Both the position numbers and the translations under genes were made by a program. Below are positions 46,546-58,634 of a stretch of DNA of 64,000 bases, piece by piece. The notes below the pieces were generated by a model. That model ran no database searches and was not told the DNA's origin. It was given only the letters and a program-made list of their open reading frames with translations. This DNA comes from Latrodectus hesperus (Eukaryota > Arthropoda > Arachnida > Araneae > Theridiidae): contig CM075853.1 in NCBI GenBank assembly GCA_037975125.1, positions 93,862,773-93,926,772 of the forward strand, read 5' to 3'. How positions within the stretch are numbered: the stretch's first letter is position 1; each line of letters begins with the position of its first letter.

Positions 46546-47529
46546 TGTAAATTTCCCTTTTTGTTACTCGTAAATACGTCAAACTATCAAGTAAAAATCT
46601 TTCTGGGTGACAACGCGTCGCATAATTAAATTAGTTACAGATAATGCATGTATTATAAGATGTTGTATCTTTCAGTTATTAGGTTAACTACAATATACGT
46701 TAAATACAATTACCTAAATTTCACGCAAAATTTACAATATTTGTCTCCCATTTTATTGCATATATATATAGTAAACAAAGTTTTATCACTCATTTACCGA
46801 CTCAACCTTATAACTTAGAAAGTATAGAAAGCTTCTGCTCATGATAAATTTCTGAAGACAGGAACAAAGGAATTCAATACTTCAACTTTTCTCAAGGAAA
46901 TGAAGGATACTCTCGTGACAGATATTACACATATGCAATTTTCTCACAAGCAAAATTAATATTCACTTTCAAAACAGAAAAATACGAATTGAATTGAAAG
47001 ACATACAAGGAAAAAAGATAAGTGTGAATAAAGGAAAGAAATTATGTAAAAACATTGCTCGTAAATTCGTCTCTACTAGATGTAAAGCGTGATCAATAAT
47101 CATAAATATGCAGTTTAAACTTTAATACACCAAAAAGTAAATCTTTTTTGTAAATTATCATGTAATAATTAAATCAAAAATTATGATTTCAATTTCTATA
47201 ATTTAATTTAATTCATGATTTGGAAAACCAATACGTAATTTATAGGATACAGAATATGCTAATATTTGCATTAAGACCAATTTATTACTTTTTATATCAA
47301 TAATCTTTTATATGAAAAGTATATATATAATTTCCTGATTTTTTTGTTGATAAAGAAAGTCTCCGAATGAAGTTTTTAAGTCTAGTTGCTAGTATTCAAA
47401 AATTTATTTGATTGTTACATGTAAGAAATGACATTTCTTTGCTATGATAATATCTTAATCAACAAAACATACTCAGTGAAACCTAATCAGAGTTTTGAAT
47501 TCGTGATAAATAAAAACTCTTAAAACTTT
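46546..47529. other. AT-rich unique DNA, nothing recognised
   Basis: No feature supported. Confidence 0.5.
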
Positions 47530-47734
47530 GGAAAGTAAATCAACAGCTGGAAATTACTGCAAGAATATTTGAACCAAAGCATATTTTCCTTCAGGGAGAG
47601 ATTTTCATTGATAATGAGTCTTATGAAAGTGTCTCTGGAAGGAAACCCAGAAAGTTCTCAAGCACCCATTCCCACAAGCATTAACTGCTAAAGAGAGAGA
47701 TAACCCTCTACGTCTATTTTTTTGTTTTGGTATT
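47530..47734 (-). mobile_element. SINE-B copy
   Basis: CCTTCAGGGAGAGATTTTCATTGATAATGAGTC and GAAACCCAGAAAGTTCTCAAGCACCCATTCCC are the reverse-orientation SINE-B body. The core after it is degraded. Confidence 0.55.
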
Positions 47735-47845
47735 TAAATATGCAGTAATCTGTGTTCTAGTTTAACAGTTCGTGGATTCGATTCTCACTTAGAGTATCAT
47801 GTTTTCAAGACTCGGAATCTATTTTAAATTGTTGTTCCCCCGGCA
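47735..47845 (+). mobile_element. SINE-A copy in plus orientation
   Basis: GTGTTCTAGTTTAACAGTTCGTGGATTCGATTCTC is the SINE-A head with its B box, then CTCGGAATCTATTTTAAATTG. Second of the two plus copies. Confidence 0.7.
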
Positions 47846-47955
47846 TAGGTAACTCTGCAAAAAAGAGATAAATAAATCATAAAAAGAGATAAATAAATCT
47901 CTAGACCGTGTACTTATACGTTTCCCATTGTTCAACAGTAGCTGGGATTGAAAAT

Positions 47956-48135
47956 GGATTGATTGGTTGTCACCCAATGGTTACGTTATGCCAACGAGGA
48001 TTAATTAGAGGAGGACATACTGCTTCAAGTGGATTCCGAACTACTACCAACATTCAAGTTCAAGATGGGAATTGAAGTCACGAAATGCTGAATCACAAAT
48101 ACTCTAACATTAACCATTCGGCTGCTAGATCGATA
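47956..48135 (-). mobile_element. SINE-A copy
   Basis: GGTTGTCACCCAATGGTTACG, CCAACGAGGATTAATTAGAGG, AGTGGATTCCGAACTACTACC, GGAATTGAAGTCACGAAATGC, TTAACCATTCGGCTGCTAG. Full length, minus orientation. Confidence 0.8.
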
Positions 48136-48439
48136 AAGAACATGGACCTCACACAGTCAAGAACAGTCCTATTACTAAGTTTTGATGAACTGTGAAGATA
48201 GTAATAAATAATATTATTACTGCAATTTTTTGAAGAATATAATGCAAGCGAGGATTGCAAATATTAAATGCCTGCCTCACCATTGCTGCATGCTTCTGTG
48301 ATTTTTTTAAAATTATAAAATAAAATTCAAGGTCATTAATAGCAGAAAGTAAAATTTTTGCAAATGCGTGCTTTAGAAAATACGTATTTGTCGCTGCAAT
48401 TTTAAATTCACCGCGATAACTCAATTTATGGGAAGATTA

Positions 48440-48790
48440 TATGACTTAGAATTCTTGCTCTGAGCCGGCATGAACTTAGGTTTCCAGCCGCATTTAAGAA
48501 ATACTTTTCTTCCTTTTTCCTTTTCGGTCATATTTTATGGAGAAAAAAAATTGTGCAGCGAGAAACCGACGAGATAGAAACCGGTCACAGCATTCGAAAT
48601 AAAAGAAAGAGCAAATTCTTAACCCTGTGCGAGATAAAGAATGCAAGACTGGGGGGTGGTTCGTCTGAGTCACGTGGAAACCACTTTCTCAGTTTTGAGT
48701 CTACTAGAGGACAGACAGGCGGTTATCCAACCTCGCAGTGAAGGTGTATCAACAAACGCGTCCGACCGCTTTGAATAAGCAAATTAGCAT
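48440..48790. promoter_or_regulatory. GC-richer unique block with Grainyhead-like and E-box motifs
   Basis: Balanced, non-repetitive sequence holding GAAACCGGTCAC (Grainyhead-like AACCGGT), a CACGTG E-box in GAGTCACGTGG, and TTTTATGG (Caudal/Abd-B type). The 62-codon frame at 48553-48741 has no domain. Regulatory call is inference. Confidence 0.3.
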
Positions 48791-49619
48791 TGTTCTGGTT
48801 TCGAGGATACTGGAATCAAACGCTGTCTCGAAATTATTCGAAGTATTCATTTGTGCCTCAACATTAAATAAACAGAAAAAATCAAATGATTCCCAGTAAA
48901 AGAACAATGTATTTATCACATGAAAAAAATAAAAGGAAAAAATATCAATATTATAATTAAGAACATTATAATGACTCCGTTTGTAAACCTGAGTAGGCGT
49001 ATAACCTTCTCGTTGTAATGTAATCTGGATTTTGACCTATAGTAAATCTGTAATACAAATTTTTATTTACTTCCCTTTATATATATTTCGAATACATGAA
49101 TCACTTAACTTATTTTATTGCTTAGTTTATACCTTTTGTATAATTCATTATATAGCCGTAACACAATATATGTTCTTCAGTTTTGACGATATTGATCATA
49201 ATTTGTATCTATTCATGATTACTATTAAAAACTTATAATGTGAAAAAAATTATGTAATATTCATGAAATATAAACAACATGTACAAATTTTCTTTTTCTA
49301 CGATTGAAATTATGTTTCCCAAGATTCTTTGTTCTGCCTACTATACTGCTTCAACTAGAGACAAGTTTTTGACTATGGGTATAGGGTTGCCAAATTGCTG
49401 AAAGATGTCACAAGGTTTTGTAACGTCACGCATTTTTTTTTCTGACAGAACTTAGAAATATATTTACGTGATGCAACGTAGGGGAAAAAATCCAAACACT
49501 CACCACGACAGATATAAATGAAAAACATTTTCAAGACATTTTTTCACGTTGTTTAGCAATGACTGGCATCAAACTTGAGGCTTTGAACTTTGGAGAACAC
49601 GGTTCACCATTGGATTACT
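48791..49619. other. No recognised feature
   Basis: AT-rich. A degraded SINE-B (reverse) may lie around 49440-49560. No gene. Confidence 0.4.
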
Positions 49620-50056
49620 TGGTTTTTATTTGTTTGGCATTCAACGTTTATTATTTTGCACACGAAGACTAATTAGACCGGAGCCTACACGTTTATTTCA
49701 AGCTGCTACAAACATCCATACCCGAGGTGGGGCACATCGTGGATTAGTGGCAGGGCAGTGCTCTTTGGAGCATGAAGCCTCGAATTCGATCCCAGCGACT
49801 GTTGAACAACGGAAGATAATTCTTAAATTTCTGTCTTCTGCATAGACGTCTGTCAGGGTTGTTGCTTGAGAGATGATTACGGTCCGCTAACTATGAAAAT
49901 TTTCCCCGAAAGAAAATTTACGAGGCGAATATTGAAATATTTTACAACCAAAGGTCGTTTAACTGTACAGTATGCTGTATCAAAACCCGAGGAAAGAATC
50001 GAGCCCATGCACTGTTGAATAAAGAGTCCGATTTTAACCATTCAGCTGCCAGTTTA
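49620..50056 (-). mobile_element. SINE-A host copy, split by SINE-B
   Basis: The tail part of a SINE-A (GGCATTCAACG, CACACGAAGACTAATTAGACCGG, CATCCATACCCGAGG) ends at 49728. Its head (AGAATCGAGCCCATGCACTGTTGAA, ACCATTCAGCTGCCAG) resumes at 49993. The 8-bp ACCCGAGG is present at 49720-49727 (approximately) and again at 49985-49992, flanking the insertion. Confidence 0.8.
49729..49984 (+). mobile_element. Full-length SINE-B inserted in SINE-A
   Basis: Best reference copy of SINE-B. Plus-strand A box TGGATTAGTGG at 49740-49750 and B box AATTCGATCCC at 49783-49793 identify a Pol III promoter in a tRNA-like head. The body follows: TTTCTGTCTTCTGCATAGACG, GATTACGGTCCGCTAACTATGAAAA, and an A-rich end CTGTATCAAA before the duplicated target. 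It shows that SINE-B was mobile after SINE-A had spread. Confidence 0.85.
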
Positions 50057-50174
50057 TAGTAGCACTGGAACACGACGATTCAAATATAGAATATTTAAGA
50101 CGTCACATATTATATATAACATCAACATTGATAACATCTATAAAATTCCAGAACAGAATTAGTATGAAAATTCG

Positions 50175-50330
50175 ATTTTTATATGTCACTCAACAATCAC
50201 TTTTATAGTCGAATCACTTTTTTGACCGAAGCCTTAAGCGTAAGTTGAATTCTAATCCACTACAAATGCCTACATCTTAAGGGAGAGTAAAACCCACGAA
50301 TTATTGAATTTAAAAATAAATGGATGATTA
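50175..50330 (-). mobile_element. SINE-A copy, degraded
   Basis: ATGTCACTCAACAATCACTTTT, GTTGAATTCTAATCCACTACAAATG, GAGAGTAAAACCCACGAATTATTGAA in order; the terminal head is lost. Confidence 0.7.
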
Positions 50331-50726
50331 TTGAATCCTTAAGAGGACAAACTGCTGGAATTTGGTGGGGATAGTCGTGGCTTTGATTCCAAAAGGGTAG
50401 CAAGTTTGATATTGGACCCAGATAAGCACCTCCAATGCACGTCAATAATTTGGTAGGTCTAATGTTATTCTGATGATGTATCACGAAACAGACATGTTCT
50501 CATGTGTTGACTTCGTCAATTAACTAGCGCCTAAAATGAAGAATTTATCTGAGCTTAGCGGTTTCGGTCAGCAAAAACAAAAATATGGAAACGTATTGCA
50601 AGAACAATTCACTTACATATATAGCAAATTAATAATCTATATTCTCTGAAACCAGACTTCTCATAAATGTGTAATTGCATAAGTCTATGACCTGTGACTT
50701 GTTTTTGAAAGTACATTTTGACGCAT

Positions 50727-50729
<3 letters not shown>
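50331..50729. other. No recognised feature
   Basis: A SINE-B head may remain at about 50340-50400 (AGAGGACAAACTGC, GGCTTTGATTCC). Otherwise nothing. Confidence 0.35.

Positions 50730-50797
<68 letters not shown>
50730..50797. repeat. (TA)n microsatellite
   Basis: About 68 bp of uninterrupted TA. Confidence 0.95.
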
Positions 50798-50801
<4 letters not shown>

Positions 50802-51309
50802 TTAGGAATTTTTATCTACCACATACAGACACACATTTGATACTAATTTATTGTCTGCTGGGTATAAATCTAAAAAGTATGTCTTTTCATTATTTTAGAA
50901 TTTTTTTCACACCTTTCAAATTTAAAAGAAACTACAAAATTGACTGATTAAACATATAAAAAATAACTAGGAATAAAAAATTAAGCAGAAAACTCACTGT
51001 CAATAATAAATAGAATGCTATGTTAAAATTATAAACACAATTTAAAATATTTTTTATAAATATATATCTCCATCTGTTTTTCGATGTTGGAAAGTTCAAA
51101 CTATTCAAAAAGTTAATAAAAAGAGCTAACAATTAAAACTAAATTTTTGATGAAAAGTATATAAAACTAATAAATATAATTGCATACACACAACAATTAA
51201 AAATATCATTTATAACTTCAAAAATTAGCATTCTATACCTTATTTTGAAAATGACCGTTTTGCACAAAGCAGCTATGTAAGTTAAGTTTCCCAATAGTCA
51301 TACCTAACA
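50798..51309. other. AT-rich DNA, nothing recognised
   Basis: Low-complexity open frame at 50932-51132 (minus) only. Confidence 0.5.
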
Positions 51310-51420
51310 TTTAACGTTTATGCCAATTACTACAAATATGCTTCATTAAGGAGGGAGTCGAACCCATGATCTGTGGAACTAAAATCTGAAATGATAGCTT
51401 TTCATCTATCAGTTAGGTGA
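51310..51420 (-). mobile_element. SINE-A fragment
   Basis: ACTACAAATATGCTTCATTAAGG and GGGAGTCGAACCCATGATCTGTGGAAC match the SINE-A middle and head. Confidence 0.65.
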
Positions 51421-52434
51421 TATATGAGATGAAACCAGTAGTTTGGGTAACCATAATAAAAATGTTGTAGTAATAATATCCAACACAGAAATTTTAAATA
51501 AATCACTTATCATGACATTATTATTACTCGTTTTATTTTATTCTTTCTCTGAAAATTAAATGTTTCAAATTTGAAGTAAATATGGTTTCAACATTATTCT
51601 TATCTAGTATTAAAATAACAATAAATTGTAATAAAACCGTTATTAGTTAAGTTAAATCTAAGAAAACATTAATGAAATACATATTTCATTTTAGTTTTTT
51701 CCGTTGAAAGATTTTCTCAAAAGTTTTTCAAAAGTAAACCCTTTCGAAAACAGCATACAAAAATATAAATGTCAAGTTATTGACCAGAACACTACTTCCT
51801 CAATAATCTTGTGTGAACTGACGTCTTAAAACTAAGCTATTCTGTAAAACAAAATAAATTACAATTAAAAAAAAAAGGAAGAAAAATGGCAAAAGTGTAA
51901 TTGAAGACACGGAAAAGCAAACACAAGTGGCAATTTTCAGCCAGGTAAGTGACAGATATTCATTGTTACTCCGGCATGATGGAATAAATCGCCGACATCC
52001 TGCCAATGAGGATGTAATGAACTTCTAAGGGAATTCTCTGATGCAAGCTTCCAACGTTAACAAATATTTATTGAACGGCTGAAGGAAAATGGAGGGGAAA
52101 TTTATGGGACAGCAAACACTGTTCTTTAAGAGAGAATGCAAGGTGAAATTTCAGCAATGCATCACTCTTGGGAGATTTAATCCCTTTTCTTAAGTTCCAT
52201 CCATGTGTAGATAGCTTAGAATTTCGCACAGGGCTTTTAAAAGCGAACTACACTTTTCATTTTAAGAGATGCAATTCTAAAAATGTTCAAATATCAAATA
52301 ATTTTAGTATTTTTCCATTGAAATGAATTCATTCACATTACAGAATGTTCTAATAATGTGTTAAAATAATTAACTGTTATTATATGCTTTTTCACGAATA
52401 TTAATCGAGGGATAAAAATTATCCGTATCATTTT
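51421..52434. other. No recognised feature
   Basis: A balanced patch at about 51940-52230 has no ORF or repeat match; it could be regulatory but shows no clear site cluster. Confidence 0.4.
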
Positions 52435-52640
52435 CTTCTTCATTGGACATTGCGTAGAAGACAACCTAAGGATGCTATAAGGCCTCTTAAAATACACTGC
52501 AACAATTGCCTCTCAAAATACAGAAAACTCCCAAGCACTTACTATGACGAATCTGTATGCAGGAAGCAGAATCTCGCCAATCTCCTGTAGTTCAATAACT
52601 GGTATTTATCCAGAATTCACCATGAAAAGCTATTTCCTTA
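52435..52640 (-). mobile_element. SINE-B copy
   Basis: GATGCTATAAGGCCTCTTAAAA (tail), CAGAAAACTCCCAAGCACTTACTATGACG, TGTATGCAGGAAGCAGAA, ATCCAGAATTCACC. Minus orientation, well ordered. Confidence 0.7.
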
Positions 52641-52789
52641 CTGCAGAACAACTTTAATATATAAAGAGTAACATTCTCTTGAAGATAGACTATCTACTAT
52701 GCTGTGTCAAGTTTAACAGTTAAAAGCTGTTGTAAAACTTATCCATATCCACTTAATATCCATCGTCAATTAACATTTCTCCAGTGTTT

Positions 52790-52976
52790 TTTAAGACAAT
52801 AGGTCTTATTCATAAGTCGCAATAGAAGAAACTCGAGAAACTCCCCGCTTATTTCAACAAACGTGCTTGCAGAAAGCAGGTGAGCATCATTCCATTCTCT
52901 TGGTTCGCCAATAGCTGAGTTCGAACTCATAAATTTCCTTCAATTACCAATTTGGCTACTGATGCAATAGATGAAT
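52790..52976 (-). mobile_element. SINE-B copy with head
   Basis: GAAACTCGAGAAACTCCCCGC, GTGCTTGCAGAAAGCAGG, GCCAATAGCTGAGTTCGAACTC (B-box complement) and ACCAATTTGGCTACTGATGC (A-box side). A second minus-oriented SINE-B about 150 bp from the previous one. Confidence 0.7.
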
Positions 52977-53344
52977 ATAAAATTACAAAACATTTCAATA
53001 AAATGAATTTGAACAACATTTATAAACGTTTTAAAACTTTTTTAAAAACATTTCAATAAAATTAGTTTCATTTTTGAAAATTATAATCCCATATTTGCTT
53101 AGCATGTCATGAATTCTAAATTTCCCTTCATTTTGGAAAATTACTTTCACTTATATTACTCTTTCACAAACGAAAGTGGTGAATTTTTACAAGATTCGAG
53201 AATATTTCTTTCTTGTGGTAAGGTTGAAGTTAGAATTATTAGAAGCTTATTCCACAACAAATTTTTTTTCCCGATGGTCATTGTTTTAGGCATTTGAGAA
53301 TTAAATTAATACATTTATCCTTGTTCTCAAATAAAAGAGTTCCT

Positions 53345-53720
53345 ATTTATGTGGAAAGCCTACATAGCCACCCCGTCTTCTCGAATGATTAAAACTTATA
53401 GAAGAGAAATATCTGTTGCATGTTATCTAAACACGCACCCCCTAAGATGAGTACACGCTCACCACCTGGGACTGAAATGAATGAGGGAAAGAACGGGGCA
53501 TCCCCCTACTCCCAGTAAATTAAATGGTCTCGCCATCGATGTATAACGAGAGGGTGTTTCTCCCCATTTCTCCCCCTCTGTTATCCACACAATTCAACAA
53601 AACAATCCAACCACTGTATTTGGAGTGTAATCTTTGTTGGATGTTTTATGGTACAGGGTGCTCCCTGATCACACAGCATTACAAAGGTGTATTGTATTTA
53701 GTGATTAAAAAGTTCTCGCA
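53345..53720. other. GC-richer unique block
   Basis: Composition rises sharply, with CACGCACCCCCTAAG, GGGGCATCCCCCTACTCCC and tracts of C. The 79-codon plus frame at 53524-53763 has no recognised domain. TCF-like CTTTGTT/ACAAAG words occur near 53631 and 53680. Unique within the window; conserved element, lost exon or single-copy repeat cannot be separated. Confidence 0.35.
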
Positions 53721-54298
53721 TGATGAAATTTCACTTTCAGAAATTACTCTTTTTTATAGCTAAGATAATATTTAGCATGGTAATCAGAAATATATGCCAG
53801 TGGGGAAAATTAGCAAATGAACAAAAAGCTATTTAATACAAATTTTTCTCAATTCTTAAACCTAAAATGTGTGTTATTTGTATATTTACACAGAACTAGA
53901 GCTGCATAAAGTGATATTAATGACAATTTTGAGAAATATTAGAGAAATGCTAAGAAACAATCTTGGTAAATGATCAGGAAAATTGCCAACAGTATTAATT
54001 AATGACCATGAGTTACCGCGGAGCGCGAAGCCCCACTAGATGGGGAAAACGAAACATTATCCTACATTTGCAATCGTAGATTTATGAATAGATATTTTAT
54101 TGTTTCCCCAATCAATTATGTTAATTTTTCTTCTCATTAAGAAATTATAGATACTCTGCTTATATGATAGATTCTCTTCATTGATATAGGCTAAATACAG
54201 ACTGTGTTTAATGACTTGAAGTGGCTCATATTATGCAATGACGGCGTTTATTGCTGAGCTGGCCTTTTCATTGTTACATAATACCAGCAGCATGTTTT
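53721..54298. other. No recognised feature
   Basis: AT-rich apart from a short GC patch near 54017-54045 (CGCGGAGCGCGAAGC). Confidence 0.45.
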
Positions 54299-54468
54299 GA
54301 TACGTCGCTCGACAATGGCATTTTGCATACAATACTCATTCGACTAGGATCTATGGATTAAAATGGAATTAACGTCAACAAACTTCCATGCAAGAGATGC
54401 AACTTGAAACCCCCACGCTGTTGAATTGAAAGCCAGAATCTAAATTTTCATTTGCCGCCTCGGTCACG
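54299..54468 (-). mobile_element. SINE-A copy
   Basis: ACGTCGCTCGACAATGGCATTTTGCA, CATTCGACTAGGATC, AACTTCCATGCAAGAGATGC, CCCCACGCTGTTGAATTG, GCCGCCTCGGTC. Complete, moderately diverged. Confidence 0.75.
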
Positions 54469-55281
54469 TCAATGAACAGATATTAGATCCTGGTAAACAC
54501 TGAACGTGCAGGATTTCTCAGCATTACGATCTTCGATAGGATCAAGTATCGAACACGCTGTCATTTAAACACGAGATCAGTGTTTTTTCTCTATAAAGCT
54601 ACTGTCTGTGGTAGGCCTGAAAAATTCATTTTTAAGGGGAAGTAAACTTACAAGTTTTTTCCCCGATGGATGGAAATGAAGCAAATTTTAATTGAATATA
54701 AATTCAAGTGCAAAATAAAAAACTGAAGTTGTGCAAAATTTGCAAATTCGTGAAAAAAGATTAAGTTTGCAATGAAAAGAAGAATAAAGAAAAAATTTAA
54801 TTCCTAAATTCATTTATTATTTAAAGAAATATTGCAGGCAATGATCGTGATCTATGTCTTAAGTAAAGCGCGATTTTAAGTCTTAAGTTTAAAAGATTTT
54901 TACTAACACTAGAAAATTTCTCAACTAAATGATATGTTATTGCAAATGATTTTATTCACTTTTAAAAAGATCTCTACAACGTGTTTTCATAAAAGTACTG
55001 ATTTAATGTTTTTCTCAGGTAAATGTAAAAACAGTTTTCAGTTCAATATTTTTAGAATTGATAAATTTTTGTATCATTGTCTTCAAATTAGTTTCTTTTA
55101 CATTATTTCTAAATTATAATCAATAGTTAGTGAGTTTTAACAACACATAGTATATTTAAAAAAATGTATTGTGGCTTTATAACCGACTTTAGATGTTAGA
55201 ATATAAATTTCATAAGATCAAACAATCATCTTACATTATTTAACAGAAGAGAGATTTTTTACTCCACAAATTCGCAACAAA
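54469..55281. other. AT-rich DNA, nothing recognised
   Basis: A SINE-B trace may lie near 54480-54620. No gene. Confidence 0.4.

Positions 55282-55347
<66 letters not shown>
55282..55347. repeat. (TA)n microsatellite with TACA interruptions
   Basis: About 66 bp of TA with TACA units near each end. Confidence 0.95.
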
Positions 55348-55348
<1 letters not shown>

Positions 55349-55563
55349 GGTTCACTCTACTGAAAGCAATATAACAAATCCAACTTAATCTGGGTACGCA
55401 GGATACCTCATGGTTCCCTTCGATTTCATTGTAGCAGCAATTTCTTTTTACAGTTATAATACTAATGTTATTTAAAACTGTTATTTCACCATGACCGAAA
55501 ATAGCAATGCGATCTTCAGATAGGAGCTCTTGGCCTCGATATCTACTACTGTTGAGCAATAGG

Positions 55564-55741
55564 AGTTTGTTTGTCGCTTAACGATGATTTTTTATATACG
55601 AGTCTAATTATACCGGAACCTACCCAATTTAAAGTGGATTCCGAACTACTACAAAACACACAGGATAAAGGTGGTTTTTGAACTTATGAACTATTGAGCC
55701 GAAGGCAAAAACGCTAAGCATTTGGTGGGCAACTCGGTGAA
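55564..55741 (-). mobile_element. SINE-A copy, well preserved
   Basis: TTTGTCGCTTAACGATGATTTTT, CGAGTCTAATTATACCGGAACC, AAGTGGATTCCGAACTACTAC, and CAACTCGGTGA at the head. B-box region is mutated. Confidence 0.8.
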
Positions 55742-55744
55742 CAA

Positions 55745-55970
55745 TAAGATATAAGTGTTGCATTTATGCTTTTTGCATGCAAACTCGTAGAGAACTCGAA
55801 CAAACTCGAAAAACTACTCGCTTGGTAGTTTTTCAGTTTTATCCTTACGATATAGAAATATGGTTTACTACTTATAAAGTCATTCCGCGGAAGGCAATAA
55901 TAATAAGTCATCCCAATGTAAATATTAAAAAGCCTTATAACGACCTTCAGCCTTTAGGCTGTTCATTTAG
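55745..55970 (+). mobile_element. SINE-B copy
   Basis: GCATTTATGCTTTTTGCATGCAAACTCG, GAAATATGGTTTACTACTTATAAAGTC, CCGCGGAAGGCAATAATAATAAG and tail AAAAAGCCTTATAACGACCTTCAGCC follow in SINE-B order. The tail is the most complete seen. Open frames of 65 and 97 codons across it are repeat-derived. Confidence 0.7.
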
Positions 55971-58628
55971 TAGTGTCAAAAGATCCACCTATTCAATAGC
56001 TAAAAAAATAGGAATGCCAACCACATGGACATCAACAATGGGAAATGAGGTCAATCGAATTCATCTATAAATGGAAATTTTTTTGTAGAAAATATAACTT
56101 CTTTCCATTGTTTTTTTTTTCTCTACTTTTCTTGAAACATTTTAATGGATATTAAGTACTTTTCCCTGAGTAAATCTTGCTTCTATAGAGAAAAAGTCAT
56201 ATAGATTCTAGTTATGATTTTTTATTCGAAAAATCATATTTCTGATTTAATTTTATGTACAAAATGTTTTTAATGAAAATAAAAAATATGGTAAGTTTCA
56301 CATGTACTTTATATAGTGAATTTAAATCAATATTAGATATAAGGCTACAAAAAATTTACTTGTTGTGGGCACAGACTTGACAATGTTGGCTTTAAATTAA
56401 TGTAATCATGCAAAATACTCTATTTTAAATTCCAATGCCTCCAAATGTAATAATCTAATAATTAATTTTGTCAAACTAAAAATTATTGTCAAGTTATTTC
56501 CCTCACTTCACATTTTAAATGTAAATGAATAACTCTAGGTTTTGAAAAAATACAAGCAAATTTATGAATACAGTCACAACAATGACACAATTCTTCGTTC
56601 TTGCCTTTAGGGTCTATACCCAGATAATCTAAGAGCGAATGGTGTGTTATTTTTAGTATTCTGGGAAAATATGAAGGTTAACTTTTTCAACTTTGCTGAG
56701 AGTATTGCATAAAGAATTATACAATGGAAAGATTTTCTTTAAATTGTGAGATTTTTTGAGTATTTATTGTATTCCGATTCTAAGGAAAATATTTTTACTA
56801 ATTTATTGTCTGTAATTAACACCAGAAATACGTAAAAGAACGTAAAACCTACATTTTAAAATTATATTTTTCTTAAGGTTTATACTCTAGTAAGAGTAAG
56901 TTTTAAAAATCACTTTATTATTTCAATACACAGTAAAGTCTCTTATGAAGTTTTCAATTTTATTAATTTTTTATAGATTAAATGTTCCTAGGGTACTTTT
57001 CTGTTATCGAAACTAGAGATTTGTAATTACAAATGTTTTGTAAAATTCGACAAATACCCCCCCTTTGCTGGAGTATCATTTCAGTTGTAAGATATCTAAA
57101 TATCTTTCAAGTTTTTACTTTAGAGGAGAGGGCTTTATAGATAGTGAATGTGGATCATATTCACGTGTCTCAAAGGAGAAATTACGGAACACTTCCAATC
57201 ACATACCTAGATCAGATATGGATGTCAAACAGAATAACACAATTTTCAACATAATTTCATTGGAGTTTTTACCATAGATATAAAAATCACAACTATTTTG
57301 GCAATTTTTATGTTTTTCCGCAAAATACCGAATATTTAGGATTCTAGAATCCCATCCTAATAACAGAAAATACATTTTTATGAAAACAACAGTACAAACA
57401 TTGTAATATTTTTAGGATTTATCTTTAACAGTTCAGAAAGAATTTACTATAGCAACTTTATTTTGAAACTAATAACCATATTCTTGAATAGTTTTAACCA
57501 AAATAATTAATAAAGCTACACTGAAAAATTATTCATTGGTAATTTTGATCCCAACACTCTATCCTTAATTCTAAAATTTATACTCAAAAGAAATTATTGT
57601 TTATTAAATGTTAAAAATACTTGGACGATAACAAGTTTATAGAAAACTTGAATGTATAATGAAACACTGAGAAAATTTCTAATTCAATACCAAATTCTAA
57701 GGATTTCTCTAAAATTTTATACTTATTTTATAAATATTTTAAACTTTTGTAGGCATATTTGGATTTTTCAGATCTCAATACAGGATTATTCGAGATCGAT
57801 ACTTAGAAGAAAAGCTTAATGTGATACGAATAGTTAATTTCAGATTTAATTGCCTACAGGATAATTGAATATAATGAAACATTAAGAAGGCATCTTATAA
57901 GGAAGGCTATGAAAAATATTTTGTAATTTATTGTAAACCTAATATTCTATAAATGTTACAAAGTAAATCACAAGCCTAACTGAATATTTAATTATATCAT
58001 TTTATACATTTATATCATTTTAAATACTGATTTGAATATTTAATAATAACTTTATCGCATGATTGGGATTATTTTTCACAAATAACGGGTAACTTTAAGA
58101 TTATACTCAAACAATGTTTTAAAAAAATTATCAGCGTTAAAATGAACAAAAATTTCAAATTTAAGAAAATGCTTGGTTTAATGGTGTATTTAATATTTAT
58201 TTTGGATCTTTATCATTTTTTTAAATCGAATAACTTACAAATCACAAAATTATTCCTTTATTAAGTTTATATTAATTTTATTATCATCCAAACTGGAACT
58301 TCATTAAATGAAGCATAATTCTACTTGAATTTGTAAGGAATATTTTACAAAATAAAAATTCAGATTTGTGTTGACTCGATATAAACTAGAAAATTTTTGT
58401 ACTTATATGAAAAAATATTTACATTTATGTATAATATTTACAAATATTTTAATATATATCCTTTAAAATTTTAAATAATGTCAAAAGAGGAAATTTTAAG
58501 AACTATATTATACAGAAAACGAAAACTAAAAATATATTATACTACACTAAAATAAATAATCTCTGTAAATAAATTTTTAGCAGAACGTTATTTAATTAAA
58601 TCATTTTACAAAAAGCATAAAAAAATTT
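55971..58628. other. AT-rich intron sequence next to the exon
   Basis: Long AT-rich stretch with no repeat apart from a possible SINE-B fragment near 57110-57240 (GTGGATCATATTCACGTGTCTC). If the exon at 58635-58923 is real, this is the start of the intron that follows it on the minus strand. Confidence 0.55.
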
Positions 58629-58634
58629 ACTTAC
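58629..58634 (-). other. 5' splice donor GTAAGT
   Basis: On the minus strand the exon ends GAAAGTTC and the intron starts GTAAGTAAATTT, a full consensus donor. It interrupts codon 97 after its first base (phase 1). Reading on would give only Arg-Lys-stop, which supports splicing here. Confidence 0.8.

Noticed and set aside
55236..55559. 107-codon minus frame
   Set aside because: Runs through the TA array at 55282-55347; no domain on either side.
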